Origin: Streptomyces scopuliridis RB72 | GTDB lineage: Bacteria; Actinomycetota; Actinomycetes; Streptomycetales; Streptomycetaceae | Direction of reading: 5' to 3' | NCBI RefSeq assembly: GCF_000718095.1 | Contig: NZ_JOEI01000008.1 | Span: 124,001-188,000 of the forward strand | Length of the DNA stretch: 64,000 nucleotides | Shown: positions 39,519 to 48,436 of the stretch, one piece after another | Position numbering within the stretch: position 1 is the first letter of the stretch | Layout of the letters: every line of letters begins with the position of its first letter | Notes under the pieces: model-generated | Seen by the model: the letters and a program-made list of their open reading frames with translations, nothing else | Told to the model about the DNA's origin: nothing | Database searches by the model: none | Translations under genes and position numbers: made by a program

Positions 39519-40991
39519 ATGCGTACTGCGTACAGCGTGGAGACGGTACGGAACGCCGAACGCGAGCTGATGGCACGGCTGCCGGAGGGCGCCCTCATGC
39601 AGCGCGCCGCCGCCGGTCTCGCCGCGGTCTGCGCGGGCCTGCTGCGGGATCTGCTGGGGCGGGTGTACGGGGCGCGCGTCGTCCTGCTCGTCGGCAGCGG
39701 CGACAACGGCGGTGACGCGCTCTACGCCGGGGCCCGGCTGGCCCGTCGGGGCGCCTCCGTCACCGTCGTACCGCTGGCCCCCGGCCGGACCCACGAGGGC
39801 GGGCTGACGGCGCTGCTCGGCGCGGGCGGACGCGTCGCCGGCGCCGACGACCCCTACGCCGTACTGGCCGCCGCCGATCTCGTGCTCGACGGCATCACCG
39901 GCATCGGCGGACACGGCGGGCTGCGCCCCGACGCCGTACCGGTCGCGCGGGCGGCCCGCGGCTCCGGCGCGGTGGTCGTCGCCGTCGATCTGCCGAGCGG
40001 GGTCGAGGCGGACAGCGGGGAGGTGACGGGGGAGGCGCTGCGCGCGGATGTGACGGTGACGTTCGGTACGTACAAGCCGGGCCTGCTGATCGACCCGGCC
40101 AGGGAACACGCGGGCGCGGTACGGCTCGTGGACATCGGCCTCGCGCCCCATCTGCCGTCCGTGCCCGGGCTGGAAGCGCTCCAGCACGAGGATGTGGCCC
40201 GGCTGCTGCCGGTGCCGACGGGCGAGAGCGACAAGTACCGGCGCGGTGTGGTCGGTGTCGTGGCCGGATCCCCGCGCTATCCGGGCGCGGCGGTGCTCGC
40301 GGTGGCGGGCGCGCTGCGGGGCGGCGCGGGCGCCGTCCGCTATGTCGGCCCCGGCGGCGACGCGGTGATCGCGCGCTTCCCGGAGACGCTGGTGCACGAG
40401 GGGCCGCCGTCGAAGGCCGGCCGGGTCCAGGCCTGGGCGGTCGGCCCCGGTCTCGGGGACGCTCTGGGCGACGGTTCGGGCCCCGAGGCCGCTGTCGCGG
40501 ACGTGCTGGCCTCGGACGTCCCGGTGCTGGTGGACGCGGACGGACTGCGGCTGCTGGACGCGGAGACCGTACGGGGACGTACGGCCCCGACCCTCCTCAC
40601 CCCGCACGCGGGCGAGGCGGCGGCGCTGCTCGGCGTGGCCAGGCCGGAGGTGGAGTCGGGCCGGCTGACGGCGGTACGGGAGCTGGCGGCGCGGTACGGC
40701 GCGACGGTGCTGCTGAAGGGCTCGACGACACTGGTCGCCGACCCGGACCCGGCCGTCCCGGTCCGGGTGAACCCGACGGGCACGCCCTGGCTGGCCACGG
40801 CGGGGAGCGGGGACGTCCTCTCGGGCCTGTCGGGTTCCCTGCTCGCCGCCGGCCTGCCGGCCCGTGACGCGGCGTCGGTGGCGGCCTATCTCCATGGCCT
40901 CTCGGCCCGGCTCGCGGCGAGGAACGCGCCGCTGGTGTCGGACGAGGTGGCGGAGAACCTGCCGGAGGCGTGGCGGAACGTCGTGGGCTGA
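39519..40991 (+). CDS. nnr: Bifunctional NAD(P)H-hydrate epimerase / dehydratase
   Basis: It repairs hydrated NADH and NADPH. The product has 490 residues from ATG 39519 behind GGTGGAAAGG. The N-terminal epimerase domain (1 to about 215) has GSGDNGGDALYAGARLARRG. The C-terminal ribokinase-like dehydratase has RGVVGVVAGSPRYPGAAVLA, LLTPHAGEAAALLG and the ATP-site GTPWLATAGSGDVLSG. Placement between acpS and alr is the usual actinobacterial order. Confidence 0.93.
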   Translation: MRTAYSVETVRNAERELMARLPEGALMQRAAAGLAAVCAGLLRDLLGRVYGARVVLLVGSGDNGGDALYAGARLARRGASVTVVPLAPGRTHEGGLTALLGAGGRVAGADDPYAVLAAADLVLDGITGIGGHGGLRPDAVPVARAARGSGAVVVAVDLPSGVEADSGEVTGEALRADVTVTFGTYKPGLLIDPAREHAGAVRLVDIGLAPHLPSVPGLEALQHEDVARLLPVPTGESDKYRRGVVGVVAGSPRYPGAAVLAVAGALRGGAGAVRYVGPGGDAVIARFPETLVHEGPPSKAGRVQAWAVGPGLGDALGDGSGPEAAVADVLASDVPVLVDADGLRLLDAETVRGRTAPTLLTPHAGEAAALLGVARPEVESGRLTAVRELAARYGATVLLKGSTTLVADPDPAVPVRVNPTGTPWLATAGSGDVLSGLSGSLLAAGLPARDAASVAAYLHGLSARLAARNAPLVSDEVAENLPEAWRNVVG

Positions 40992-41082
40992 GGGGGCGTG
41001 CGCTGAGCGGCGGTGGCCCCCGCACCCGGACCGGCCCCGCACCCGCACCGGCCCCGGACATCGCTCTGAGAGACTGGGCACG

Positions 41083-42246
41083 ATGACCGAAAACAAGCAC
41101 ACTTCGGCCGGCGTCCGCGCGCGGGCCGAAGTCGATCTCGCCGCCCTGCGGGGCAATGTGCGCGCGCTGCGCTCCCGTGTGGGACCCGGCGTCGCGCTGA
41201 TGGGTGTCGTGAAGTCCGACGGATACGGACACGGCATGCTGCCCACCGCGCGGGCCGCCCTCGACGCGGGCGCCACCTGGCTGGGCACGGCCACCCCCCA
41301 TGAAGCGCTCGCCCTGCGCGCGGCGGGTATCGAGAGCCGGGTCATGTGCTGGCTCTGGACGCCCGGTGACCCCTGGCGGGAGGGCATCGAGGCCGATCTC
41401 GACATGTCCGTCAGCGCGATGTGGGCGCTGCGCGAGGTGACCGCCGCCGCACGCGAGGCGGGCCGCCCCGCCCGTATCCAGCTCAAGGCGGACACCGGCC
41501 TCGGCCGGAACGGCTGCCAGCCCGCCGACTGGCCGGAACTCGTGGCCGCCGCGCTCGACGCGCAGGCCGCCGGTCTGGTCCGGGTCACCGGTCTCTGGTC
41601 CCACTTCGCGTGCGCCGACGAGCCGGGCCATCCCTCCATCACCGCGCAGCTCGACGCGTTCCACGAGATGGTCGCGTACGCCGAGAAGGAGGGCGTCGAG
41701 CCCGAGGTCCGGCATATCGCCAACTCGGCGGCCATGCTCACGCTGCCCCAGGCGTCCTTCGATCTCGTACGGGCCGGCATCGCGATGTACGGGATCTCCC
41801 CGAGCCCGGAGCTCGGCACCTCACGGGACTTCGGCCTGCGGCCCGCGATGACGCTCTCCGCCTCCGTCGCCCTGGTCAAGCGGGTGCCGGAGGGCCATGG
41901 CGTCAGCTACGGCCACCACTACGTCACGTCCCGGGAGACGACCCTCGGACTCGTACCCCTGGGTTACGCCGACGGCATCCCGCGCCATGCCTCCGGCCGC
42001 GGGCCCGTCCTCGTCGGCGGGGTCAGGCGGCGGGTGGCAGGGCGGGTCGCCATGGACCAGTTCGTGGTCGACCTCGGCGGCGACACCCCCGAGCCGGGCG
42101 CGACCGCCATCCTGTTCGGCCCCGGCGACCGCGGCGAGCCGACCGCCGAGGACTGGGCCGAGGCGGCGGACACCATCGCCTACGAGATCGTCACACGCAT
42201 CGGTTCACGCGTCCCTCGTGTCTATGTCAACGAGCGGCCCGAGTGA
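41083..42246 (+). CDS. alr: Alanine racemase
   Basis: A PLP enzyme supplying D-alanine for peptidoglycan. The product has 387 residues from ATG 41083. The PLP-binding Lys44 is in VVKSDGYGHG, the catalytic Tyr lies in the C-terminal domain (GVSYGHHYV region), and AGIAMYGISP and VAMDQFVVDLG are typical. GAGACT lies 7 nt before the ATG without a Shine-Dalgarno sequence, another possible leaderless start. Confidence 0.95.
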   Translation: MTENKHTSAGVRARAEVDLAALRGNVRALRSRVGPGVALMGVVKSDGYGHGMLPTARAALDAGATWLGTATPHEALALRAAGIESRVMCWLWTPGDPWREGIEADLDMSVSAMWALREVTAAAREAGRPARIQLKADTGLGRNGCQPADWPELVAAALDAQAAGLVRVTGLWSHFACADEPGHPSITAQLDAFHEMVAYAEKEGVEPEVRHIANSAAMLTLPQASFDLVRAGIAMYGISPSPELGTSRDFGLRPAMTLSASVALVKRVPEGHGVSYGHHYVTSRETTLGLVPLGYADGIPRHASGRGPVLVGGVRRRVAGRVAMDQFVVDLGGDTPEPGATAILFGPGDRGEPTAEDWAEAADTIAYEIVTRIGSRVPRVYVNERPE

Positions 42247-42380
42247 CCACCCGAACGAGTGGCCTGAATGAACGCGTTGCTGGGATGAGTATGTTGAAGG
42301 GGCAACGGCCCGTGTGACCGCAGCCGGGTGAAGCTCAGTACGACGGGGAAGATTCCGGCGGGAACGACGAGGAGCGCACG

Positions 42381-43637
42381 GTGAGCGAGAACAGCGCGGC
42401 GGGTGACGCGGCGGCCAGGGCGGCGGCCGCGGTGGCATCGGTCACGGGCAACTGGCGCAAGGCGGGCGTCGCCGGAGCCGCGATAGGCGTGATCGCCGCG
42501 GGCGCGGCGGCCGGGGTCGCGATCGAGCGACTGACCGTCGGGCGCGGGATGCGCAGAAAGGCCCGGCTCGCGCTCGACGCGTCGGGACCGTACGGCGCGC
42601 TGCGCGGCACCCCGGGCAAGGCGCTCTCCGACGACGGTACGGAGCTGTACTACGAGATCGACGAGGTCGACCCGGAGGCCGCGACCGGCGCGGGCTCGGC
42701 GGCCGGCCCGCGCCGTCGCAGGCTCTTCGGCCGGAAGACCCCCGCGCCGGTCACGGTCGTTTTCAGCCATGGCTACTGCCTCAACCAGGACTCCTGGCAC
42801 TTCCAGCGCGCCGCCCTGCGCGGACTCGTCCGTACCGTCCACTGGGACCAGCGCAGCCACGGCCGCTCCGCGCGCGGCGCCGCCCAGCAGGGCCCCGGCG
42901 CGGTCCCGGTCTCCATCGACCAGCTCGGCCGCGATCTGAAGACCGTCATCGACGCGGCGGCGCCGGAGGGCCCGCTGGTACTGGTCGGCCACTCCATGGG
43001 CGGGATGACGATCATGGCCCTCGCCGACCAGTTTCCGGAGCTGGTGCGGGAGAGGGTCGTCGGCGTCGCCTTCATCGGTACGTCGAGCGGAAAGCTCGGC
43101 GAGGTCAACTACGGTCTGCCGGTCGCGGGAGTGAACGCCGTACGCCGAGTCCTGCCCGGCGTGCTCAAGGCGCTCGGCTCCCAGGCCGAGCTGGTCGAGC
43201 GCGGCCGGCGGGCCACGGCGGATCTCTTCGCGGGGCTGATCAAGCGGTACTCCTTCAGCTCGAAGGACGTGGACCCGGCGGTCGTACGGTTCGCCGAGCG
43301 GCTCATCGAGTCGACGCCGATCGATGTGGTCGCGGAGTTCTATCCGGCCTTCACCGATCACGACAAGGTGCAGGCGCTCTCGGTCTTCCTGGAGATCCCG
43401 GCGCTGGTCCTGGCCGGGGAGAGCGATCTGGTGACCCCCAGCACGCACAGCGAGGCCATCGGCGATCTGCTGCCGGACGCGGAGCTGGTGCTCGTACCGG
43501 ACGCCGGGCATCTGGTGATCCTGGAGCATCCCGAGGCCGTCACGGACCGGCTCGCCGACCTGCTGGCACGGGTGGGCGCGATGCCGGCAGCGGCTAACGT
43601 TGGCACTCATGGAAGCACCGCACAGCCCGGCGGCTGA
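42381..43637 (+). CDS. Membrane-anchored alpha/beta hydrolase
   Basis: A 418-residue protein from GTG 42381. A hydrophobic N-terminal segment (AGVAGAAIGVIAAGAAAGVAI) likely anchors it. The hydrolase fold has the nucleophile in GHSMGG, the acid in AGESDLVTP and the His in DAGHLVILEHP, with an oxyanion region FSHGYCLNQDSW. The substrate is unknown. It lies between alr and tsaE as in other streptomycetes, and its 3' end overlaps tsaE by 29 bp. Confidence 0.85.
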   Translation: MSENSAAGDAAARAAAAVASVTGNWRKAGVAGAAIGVIAAGAAAGVAIERLTVGRGMRRKARLALDASGPYGALRGTPGKALSDDGTELYYEIDEVDPEAATGAGSAAGPRRRRLFGRKTPAPVTVVFSHGYCLNQDSWHFQRAALRGLVRTVHWDQRSHGRSARGAAQQGPGAVPVSIDQLGRDLKTVIDAAAPEGPLVLVGHSMGGMTIMALADQFPELVRERVVGVAFIGTSSGKLGEVNYGLPVAGVNAVRRVLPGVLKALGSQAELVERGRRATADLFAGLIKRYSFSSKDVDPAVVRFAERLIESTPIDVVAEFYPAFTDHDKVQALSVFLEIPALVLAGESDLVTPSTHSEAIGDLLPDAELVLVPDAGHLVILEHPEAVTDRLADLLARVGAMPAAANVGTHGSTAQPGG

Positions 43638-44223
43638 CGCCGCACGCGCGACCCGCCGTACCGACCGTCCCGCCGTCCGCCTCACCGTCGAGACGCCCGA
43701 GCGGATGCGGGAGCTGGGCCGCGGCCTCGCGGCCCTCCTGCGCCCCGGCGATCTGGTGATGCTGACCGGCGAACTCGGCGCGGGCAAGACCACCCTCACG
43801 CGCGGCCTCGGCGAGGGCCTCGGCGTCCGCGGCGCCGTCACCTCCCCGACGTTCGTGATCGCCCGGGTCCATCCGTCCCTGGTCGGCGGCCCGCCGCTGG
43901 TCCATGTCGACGCGTACCGGCTGGGCGGGGGACTCGACGAGATGGAGGACCTCGATCTGGATGTCTCGCTGCCGGACTCCGTGGTGGTCGTGGAGTGGGG
44001 CGACGGCAAGGTCGAGGAGCTGTCGGACGACCGGCTGCATGTGGTGATCCACCGGACCGTGGGCGCGGATACAAACGTGCATACGAACGCGGATCCGAAC
44101 GCGGACAGGGGAGCCGACCCGGGCGCCGACGGCGCTGACGAACGGCGCACGGTCACGCTGACCGGCTTCGGCGGCCGCTGGTCGGACGCGGATCTGGCCG
44201 GACTGGCCGGACCGGCCCACTGA
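43609..44223 (+). CDS. tsaE: tRNA t6A biosynthesis ATPase TsaE
   Basis: TsaE is the ATPase partner of TsaB-TsaD in making threonylcarbamoyladenosine at tRNA position 37. The product has 204 residues from ATG 43609. The Walker A is GELGAGKTTLTRGL, followed by GAVTSPTFVIA, VHVDAYRL and VVVEWGDGK. A low-complexity Asp/Asn/Gly insert of about 30 residues sits near the C-terminus. tsaB, rimI and tsaD follow 1.1 kb downstream. Confidence 0.93.
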   Translation: MEAPHSPAADAARATRRTDRPAVRLTVETPERMRELGRGLAALLRPGDLVMLTGELGAGKTTLTRGLGEGLGVRGAVTSPTFVIARVHPSLVGGPPLVHVDAYRLGGGLDEMEDLDLDVSLPDSVVVVEWGDGKVEELSDDRLHVVIHRTVGADTNVHTNADPNADRGADPGADGADERRTVTLTGFGGRWSDADLAGLAGPAH

Positions 44224-44291
44224 TTCGGCCAGCCGTTCCGTACATTCCGACAAGACGTCGGCAAAATGTTGCGCGTGCCGTGCCGTACGTG

Positions 44292-44328
44292 GTGACATGG
44301 TACGGAGAAGTGGTTAGGTCTACCTAAC
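44292..44328 (+). promoter_or_regulatory. Promoter with overlapping palindrome resembling an iron box
   Basis: GTGACA (44292-44297) and TAGGTC (44315-44320) are 17 bp apart. The palindrome GTTAGGT-CT-ACCTAAC (44313-44328) covers the -10. Compared with the 19-bp consensus I recall for DmdR/IdeR iron boxes, about 13 positions agree, mainly GGTTAGG and ACCTAA. Iron-dependent repression of the next gene is an inference. Confidence 0.5.
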
Positions 44329-44359
44329 TGCGCCTGCCCCCGAACACCAGGAGGCATCC

Positions 44360-44617
44360 ATGCCGGCGCCAGCACGTGAACCGCGTCCGCGCTCCGCTTC
44401 GTATCTGACGCGCACGCTCTCGCCGTCGTCCGTTCCCATGAAGGATCTGCTGGCCTCCTGCGCGTCGGCGGCGGCCGTGTCCACGCCGCCGTGCGAGCCG
44501 TCGGCCGTGTCGGTCGCCGAAGCGGCGGCGGCCAAGGACGCCGAGGCCGGGAAGCTGGAGTCGCGGCGCGAGCGGGAACAGAGACGCGACGCCGCGCGGG
44601 AGCGCGACGCCGCGTAA
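44360..44617 (+). CDS. Small protein of unknown function, 85 residues
   Basis: The start at ATG 44360 is supported by a strong AGGAGG site and the promoter just upstream. The product (MPAPAREPRPRSASYLTRTLSPSSVPMKDLLASC...) is Ala/Ser-rich with two Cys and a charged helical end (AAKDAEAGKLESRREREQRRDAARERDAA). No domain is recognised. It is independent of the tsa genes by its own promoter, and its end converges with the YkuD-like gene 21 bp away. Confidence 0.6.
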   Translation: MPAPAREPRPRSASYLTRTLSPSSVPMKDLLASCASAAAVSTPPCEPSAVSVAEAAAAKDAEAGKLESRREREQRRDAARERDAA

Positions 44618-44638
44618 ACCTTGCGTACGGGGCCTGAC

Positions 44639-45196
44639 CTACGGGACGACCACGACCTTGGAACCGACCGTCGCGAACGTCCACATCGAGTTTCCGTCCG
44701 CCACCTTCATCCTGACCCCGCCCGTCTTCAGCGTCGGGTCGGGGCTCGACAAAGTGCCGTCCACCGCCGCGCTGAAGCCGATCGCGACATCGCCGACGAG
44801 CGCGAAGCGCACGACATGCTCGATCCGTACCCCGTCCGAGCCCGTGACCGATCCCGACCGGGAGGTCACCTGATACGAGCCGGGCTCGGGGCTGACGGTG
44901 CTCGGCATGACCGGGAACGTCCGCGTCACCCGCCCGTTCTTCTCCACCAGCCACACCCGCCGGTCGGCCAGCGCGTAGACGACCCGTTCGCCCGAGCCCG
45001 ACTCGGCGGGCAGGGCGCTGGGGTCCTTGGGCTTCTGCGCGGGGGATCCGGCGGAGCCGGAGGGAGCGGTGCGGGGTGCCTTGGGCTTGGCGAGGGTGTC
45101 GGGCACATGCGCCGACGCCTGGTAGGCGAGGAAACCGACCACGGCGATGGCAGCCGCGGTGAGCCCGGCCACGATTCCCGAGCTGCTCCTGGACAC
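44639..45196 (-). CDS. YkuD-like extracytoplasmic protein lacking the catalytic cysteine
   Basis: A 185-residue protein from GTG 45196 (GAGGTGG site). One N-terminal helix (IVAGLTAAAIAVVGFLAYQA) exports or anchors it, followed by a Pro/Ser/Lys linker. The domain starts VVYALADRRVWLVEKNGRVTRTFPVMPST...PEPGSYQV, the opening of L,D-transpeptidases. Where these have SHGCVR it reads KTGGVRM (157-163), so both catalytic His and Cys are missing. A non-enzymatic binding role is likely; the family call is by pattern. It is divergent from tsaB. Confidence 0.6.
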   Translation of the reverse strand: MSRSSSGIVAGLTAAAIAVVGFLAYQASAHVPDTLAKPKAPRTAPSGSAGSPAQKPKDPSALPAESGSGERVVYALADRRVWLVEKNGRVTRTFPVMPSTVSPEPGSYQVTSRSGSVTGSDGVRIEHVVRFALVGDVAIGFSAAVDGTLSSPDPTLKTGGVRMKVADGNSMWTFATVGSKVVVVP

Positions 45197-45287
45197 CTTG
45201 ATCCACCTCTCGTACGTATGACTCCGTGGTGACGTTAGCAGCAGGCGGCTGACGGGACGGGGCGCCGTGCCTTGCGGCCGGGAGCCG

Positions 45288-45299
45288 TAGGCTGTTTGC
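45288..45299 (+). promoter_or_regulatory. tsaB -10 element placed for a leaderless transcript
   Basis: TAGGCT at 45288-45293 is 6 nt before the GTG start at 45300. No ribosome site is present. Confidence 0.45.
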
Positions 45300-45953
45300 G
45301 TGCTTCTGCTCGCCGTTGATACCGCCACGCCCGCCGTCACCGTCGCTCTCCACGACGGCAGCTCCGTCCTGGCCGAGGAGAGCCAGGTCGACGCGCGCCG
45401 CCATGGGGAACTGCTGCTGCCCGCCGTCGACCGGGTCCTCGCCGGGGCCGGGCTGAAACTCGACGCGGTCACGGATGTGATCGTCGGCGTCGGCCCCGGC
45501 CCGTACACGGGGCTGCGCGTCGGCCTGGTCACGGCGCTGACCCTCGGCTCGGCGCTCGGCGTGCCGGTGCGGGGGCTGTGCACGCTGGACGGGCTGGCGT
45601 ACGCCTCCGGGGCCGAGGGCCCCTTCGTCGTCGCGACGGACGCGCGGCGCAAGGAGGTCTACTGGGCGCGGTACGCGGACGCCCGTACCCGGCTGACCGA
45701 ACCGGCTGTCGACCGGCCCGCCGATATCGCGGAGGCCGTCGCGGGGCTGCCCGCCGTCGGCGCCGGGGCGCGGCTCTACCCCGGCACCTTCCCGGACGCC
45801 CACGGCCCCGAGCACCAGTCGGCCGCGGCGCTCGCCTCGCTGGCGGCGGAAAGACTGGCCGCCGGCGGGGAGTTCCTGCCGGCGCTGCCGCTCTATCTGC
45901 GCCGGCCCGACGCGCAAGTGCCCAAGAACTACAAGGTGGTCACGCCGAAGTGA
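45300..45953 (+). CDS. tsaB: tRNA t6A biosynthesis protein TsaB
   Basis: TsaB is the non-catalytic ASKHA-fold partner that dimerises with TsaD. The product has 217 residues from GTG 45300: LLLAVDTATPAVTVALHDG, RRHGELLLPAVDRVL, VGVGPGPYTGLRVGLVTAL. Its stop overlaps the rimI start (GTGA), so translation is coupled. Confidence 0.93.
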   Translation: MLLLAVDTATPAVTVALHDGSSVLAEESQVDARRHGELLLPAVDRVLAGAGLKLDAVTDVIVGVGPGPYTGLRVGLVTALTLGSALGVPVRGLCTLDGLAYASGAEGPFVVATDARRKEVYWARYADARTRLTEPAVDRPADIAEAVAGLPAVGAGARLYPGTFPDAHGPEHQSAAALASLAAERLAAGGEFLPALPLYLRRPDAQVPKNYKVVTPK

Positions 45954-46585
45954 CGGACGCGACTGATGCGGCTGACGGGACCGCGGCTGATGTGAACGCG
46001 GCTGATGTGAACGCGGCTGACGGGACCGCGGCTGACGTGAACGCGGCTGACGTGAACGCTGCCCGGGCGGCCGGAGCGGCGGCTTCCGCCGTCGCCCTGC
46101 GCGAGATGCGCTGGTGGGACATCGAGCCGGTGCTCGCGCTCGAACGCGATCTCTTCCCCGAGGACGCCTGGTCCCCGGGCATGTTCTGGTCGGAACTGGC
46201 CCACGCGCGCGGCCCCCGGGCCACCCGCCGCTATGTGGTGGCCGAGACGACGGAGTCCGGCAGCGCCCGGATCGTCGGTTACGCGGGACTCGCCGCCGCC
46301 GGCGGACTCGGCGACGTACAGACCATCGCCGCCGCCCGCGACCAGTGGGGCACCGGCCTCGGCGCCCGGCTGCTCACCGATCTGCTTCAGCACGCCACCG
46401 CCTTCGAGTGCGAGGAGGTGCTGCTCGAAGTGCGGGTCGACAACCTCCGCGCGCAGCGGCTGTACGAGCGGTTCGGCTTCGAGCCGATCGGGTTCCGGCG
46501 CGGCTACTACCAGCCGGGCAATATCGACGCGCTCGTCATGCGCCACCACGTGAAGACCCATCAAGGAACTGAGACCCATGGCTGA
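45950..46585 (+). CDS. rimI: Ribosomal protein S18-alanine N-acetyltransferase with repeat-bearing N-terminus
   Basis: A GNAT enzyme that in E. coli acetylates the N-terminus of S18. The product has 211 residues from GTG 45950, overlapping tsaB by 4 nt and tsaD by 8 nt. The first 45 residues are low-complexity, with six pentapeptides ([10 protein letters not shown]) encoded by a 15-bp repeat. The GNAT domain begins at [25 protein letters not shown], with the CoA-binding [15 protein letters not shown] and [25 protein letters not shown]. The extension is absent from short RimI proteins such as the 148-residue E. coli one. Confidence 0.9.
   Translation: MTDATDAADGTAADVNAADVNAADGTAADVNAADVNAARAAGAAASAVALREMRWWDIEPVLALERDLFPEDAWSPGMFWSELAHARGPRATRRYVVAETTESGSARIVGYAGLAAAGGLGDVQTIAAARDQWGTGLGARLLTDLLQHATAFECEEVLLEVRVDNLRAQRLYERFGFEPIGFRRGYYQPGNIDALVMRHHVKTHQGTETHG
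45968..46057 (+). repeat. 15-bp tandem repeat, six copies, in rimI
   Basis: Six 15-bp units run without gaps: GCGGCTGACGGGACC, then two GCGGCTGATGTGAAC, then the first unit again, then two GCGGCTGACGTGAAC. This is a 45-bp pattern repeated twice, in frame with rimI. Confidence 0.9.
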
Positions 46586-47687
46586 CGAACCCCTCGTCCT
46601 CGGTATCGAGACCTCCTGCGACGAGACCGGCGTCGGCATCGTCCGGGGGACGACCCTGCTCGCCGACGCCATCGCGTCGAGCGTCGACGAGCACGCGCGC
46701 TTCGGCGGTGTGGTGCCGGAGGTCGCCTCCCGCGCGCATCTGGAGGCGATGGTCCCGACGATCGAGCGCGCGCTGAAGGAGGCGGGGGTCTCCGCGCGCG
46801 ATCTGGACGGCATCGCCGTGACCGCGGGCCCCGGCCTCGCTGGCGCCCTGCTGGTGGGGGTCTCGGCGGCGAAGTCGTACGCGTACGCGCTGGGCAAGCC
46901 GCTGTACGGCGTGAACCACCTGGCCTCTCACATCTGCGTCGACCAGCTGGAACACGGCCCGCTGCCCGAGCCGACCATGGCGCTGCTGGTCAGCGGCGGC
47001 CATTCGTCTCTGCTGCTCGCGCCGGACATCACGGCGGATGTGCGGCCGATGGGCGCGACGATCGACGACGCGGCGGGCGAGGCGTTCGACAAGATCGCGC
47101 GGGTGCTCCAGCTGGGGTTCCCCGGCGGCCCGGTGATCGACCGGCTGGCGAGGGAGGGCGACCCGTCCGCGATCACGTTCCCGCGCGGACTGACCGGGCC
47201 GCGCGACGCGCCGTACGACTTCTCCTTCTCGGGTCTGAAGACCTCGGTGGCCCGCTGGATCGAGGCGAAGCGGAACGCGGGCGAGGAGGTGCCCGTACGG
47301 GATGTGGCGGCCTCGTTCCAGGAGGCGGTGGTCGACGTACTGACGCGAAAGGCCGTGCGCGCCTGCAAGGACGAGGGCGTGGACCATCTGATGATCGGCG
47401 GCGGCGTCGCGGCCAACTCCCGGCTGCGCGCGCTCGCCCAGGAACGCTGCGAGCGGGCGGGCATCCGGCTGCGGGTGCCGCGGCCGGGGCTGTGCACGGA
47501 CAACGGCGCGATGGTGGCGGCACTGGGCGCGGAGATGGTGGCGCGCAACCGTCCGGCGTCGGACTGGGAGCTGTCGGCGGACTCGTCGCTGCCGGTGACG
47601 GAGCCGCATGTGCCGGGCCAGTCACCTGCCCACCACCACGATCACGACCATGTGCATGAAGTGGCGAAGGACAACCTGTACTCATGA
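46578..47687 (+). CDS. tsaD: tRNA N6-adenosine threonylcarbamoyltransferase
   Basis: TsaD transfers threonylcarbamoyl to A37 of tRNA. The product has 369 residues from ATG 46578: [16 protein letters not shown], the metal site [10 protein letters not shown] (two His), [12 protein letters not shown] and [13 protein letters not shown]. The C-terminus carries a His-rich tail ([18 protein letters not shown]) beyond the usual end. It is the last tsa gene of the cluster; a small gene overlaps its stop. Confidence 0.95.
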   Translation: MADEPLVLGIETSCDETGVGIVRGTTLLADAIASSVDEHARFGGVVPEVASRAHLEAMVPTIERALKEAGVSARDLDGIAVTAGPGLAGALLVGVSAAKSYAYALGKPLYGVNHLASHICVDQLEHGPLPEPTMALLVSGGHSSLLLAPDITADVRPMGATIDDAAGEAFDKIARVLQLGFPGGPVIDRLAREGDPSAITFPRGLTGPRDAPYDFSFSGLKTSVARWIEAKRNAGEEVPVRDVAASFQEAVVDVLTRKAVRACKDEGVDHLMIGGGVAANSRLRALAQERCERAGIRLRVPRPGLCTDNGAMVAALGAEMVARNRPASDWELSADSSLPVTEPHVPGQSPAHHHDHDHVHEVAKDNLYS

Positions 47688-47941
47688 CGGTCGCGCTGAT
47701 GTGGGAGGCCAAGGCGGCACCCGGCCGGGGCGCGGAACTGGTGGAGTGGGCGCGGGCGTGTGAACTCCCGTACGCCCCCCTCCGCCGCGAACTCCTGCGC
47801 GCCCCCCAGGACCGCGTCCTGGTCATCACGTGGTGGGACGCCCTCTACGACGCGGATCTCCCCGAACTCCCACCCCCACCACCGGACCTCCTCGCCCGCC
47901 CACCCCACCGCTGGCGCTTCGAGTCGGTCGCGGCGGAATAG
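47684..47941 (+). CDS. Small conserved-looking protein, 85 residues
   Basis: It starts at ATG 47684, overlapping the tsaD stop by 4 nt (ATGA), so it is probably translated with tsaD. The sequence ([27 protein letters not shown], then [14 protein letters not shown]) has the look of a short ferredoxin-like alpha/beta barrel subunit, as in ABM-type proteins, but no catalytic motif is seen. The Pro-rich [16 protein letters not shown] precedes the end. Function is unknown. Confidence 0.55.
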   Translation: MTVALMWEAKAAPGRGAELVEWARACELPYAPLRRELLRAPQDRVLVITWWDALYDADLPELPPPPPDLLARPPHRWRFESVAAE

Positions 47942-48031
47942 CCGGTCGGCGTGTGTCGATCCGGGGCACTTCCGTTCGACGCAAAGGTGAGAAGGCGGGG
48001 AACAGCCCGCCGTACACACCGAGGAGTCACC

Positions 48032-48388
48032 ATGCCGCGCTATCTGTCGACCGTCAGCAGCAGTGAGAAGAACGCGCCCGCCGACGGGCCCAGTCCTGAG
48101 CTGATGCGGCGCATGGGCGAGCTGATCGAGGAGATGACCAGGGCCGGTGTGCTGCTCGACACCGCCGGGCTGACGCCGTCCGCGCAGGGTGTGCGCTTCC
48201 GGCAGAGCGGCGGGAGGCTCACTGTCACCGACGGGCCGTTCACCGAGGCCAAGGAGGTCATCGGTGGGTACGCGATCGTGCAGGCCAAGGACAAGGAGCA
48301 GGCCGTCGAGTGGACCCGGCGCTTTGTGGAGATCCATGGGGATGAGTTCGACATCACCGTCGAGCTCCGGGAGATCGCGGAGCCGTAA
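48032..48388 (+). CDS. YCII-superfamily (DGPF-domain) protein
   Basis: A 118-residue protein from ATG 48032 with a GAGGAG site. The signature VTDGPFTEAKEVIGGYAIVQAKDKEQAVEWTRR identifies the DGPF/YCII-related family, small ferredoxin-like proteins often linked to ECF sigma factors, whose activity is unknown. No sigma factor gene is adjacent here. Confidence 0.8.
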   Translation: MPRYLSTVSSSEKNAPADGPSPELMRRMGELIEEMTRAGVLLDTAGLTPSAQGVRFRQSGGRLTVTDGPFTEAKEVIGGYAIVQAKDKEQAVEWTRRFVEIHGDEFDITVELREIAEP

Positions 48389-48436
48389 GCCGCGAGGCGG
48401 CGTTTGAGCGTCCCGTCCGTGAAGTGAACCCCGAAG

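Noticed and set aside
37089..41879. A 1596-residue minus-strand open frame across glmS, acpS, nnr and alr
   Set aside because: It spans several certain plus-strand genes and their spacers and has no domain. Long antisense frames are expected at this GC content.
42222..45917. A 1231-residue minus-strand open frame
   Set aside because: It covers the hydrolase, tsaE and tsaB genes on the other strand, with low-complexity composition and no recognisable motif.
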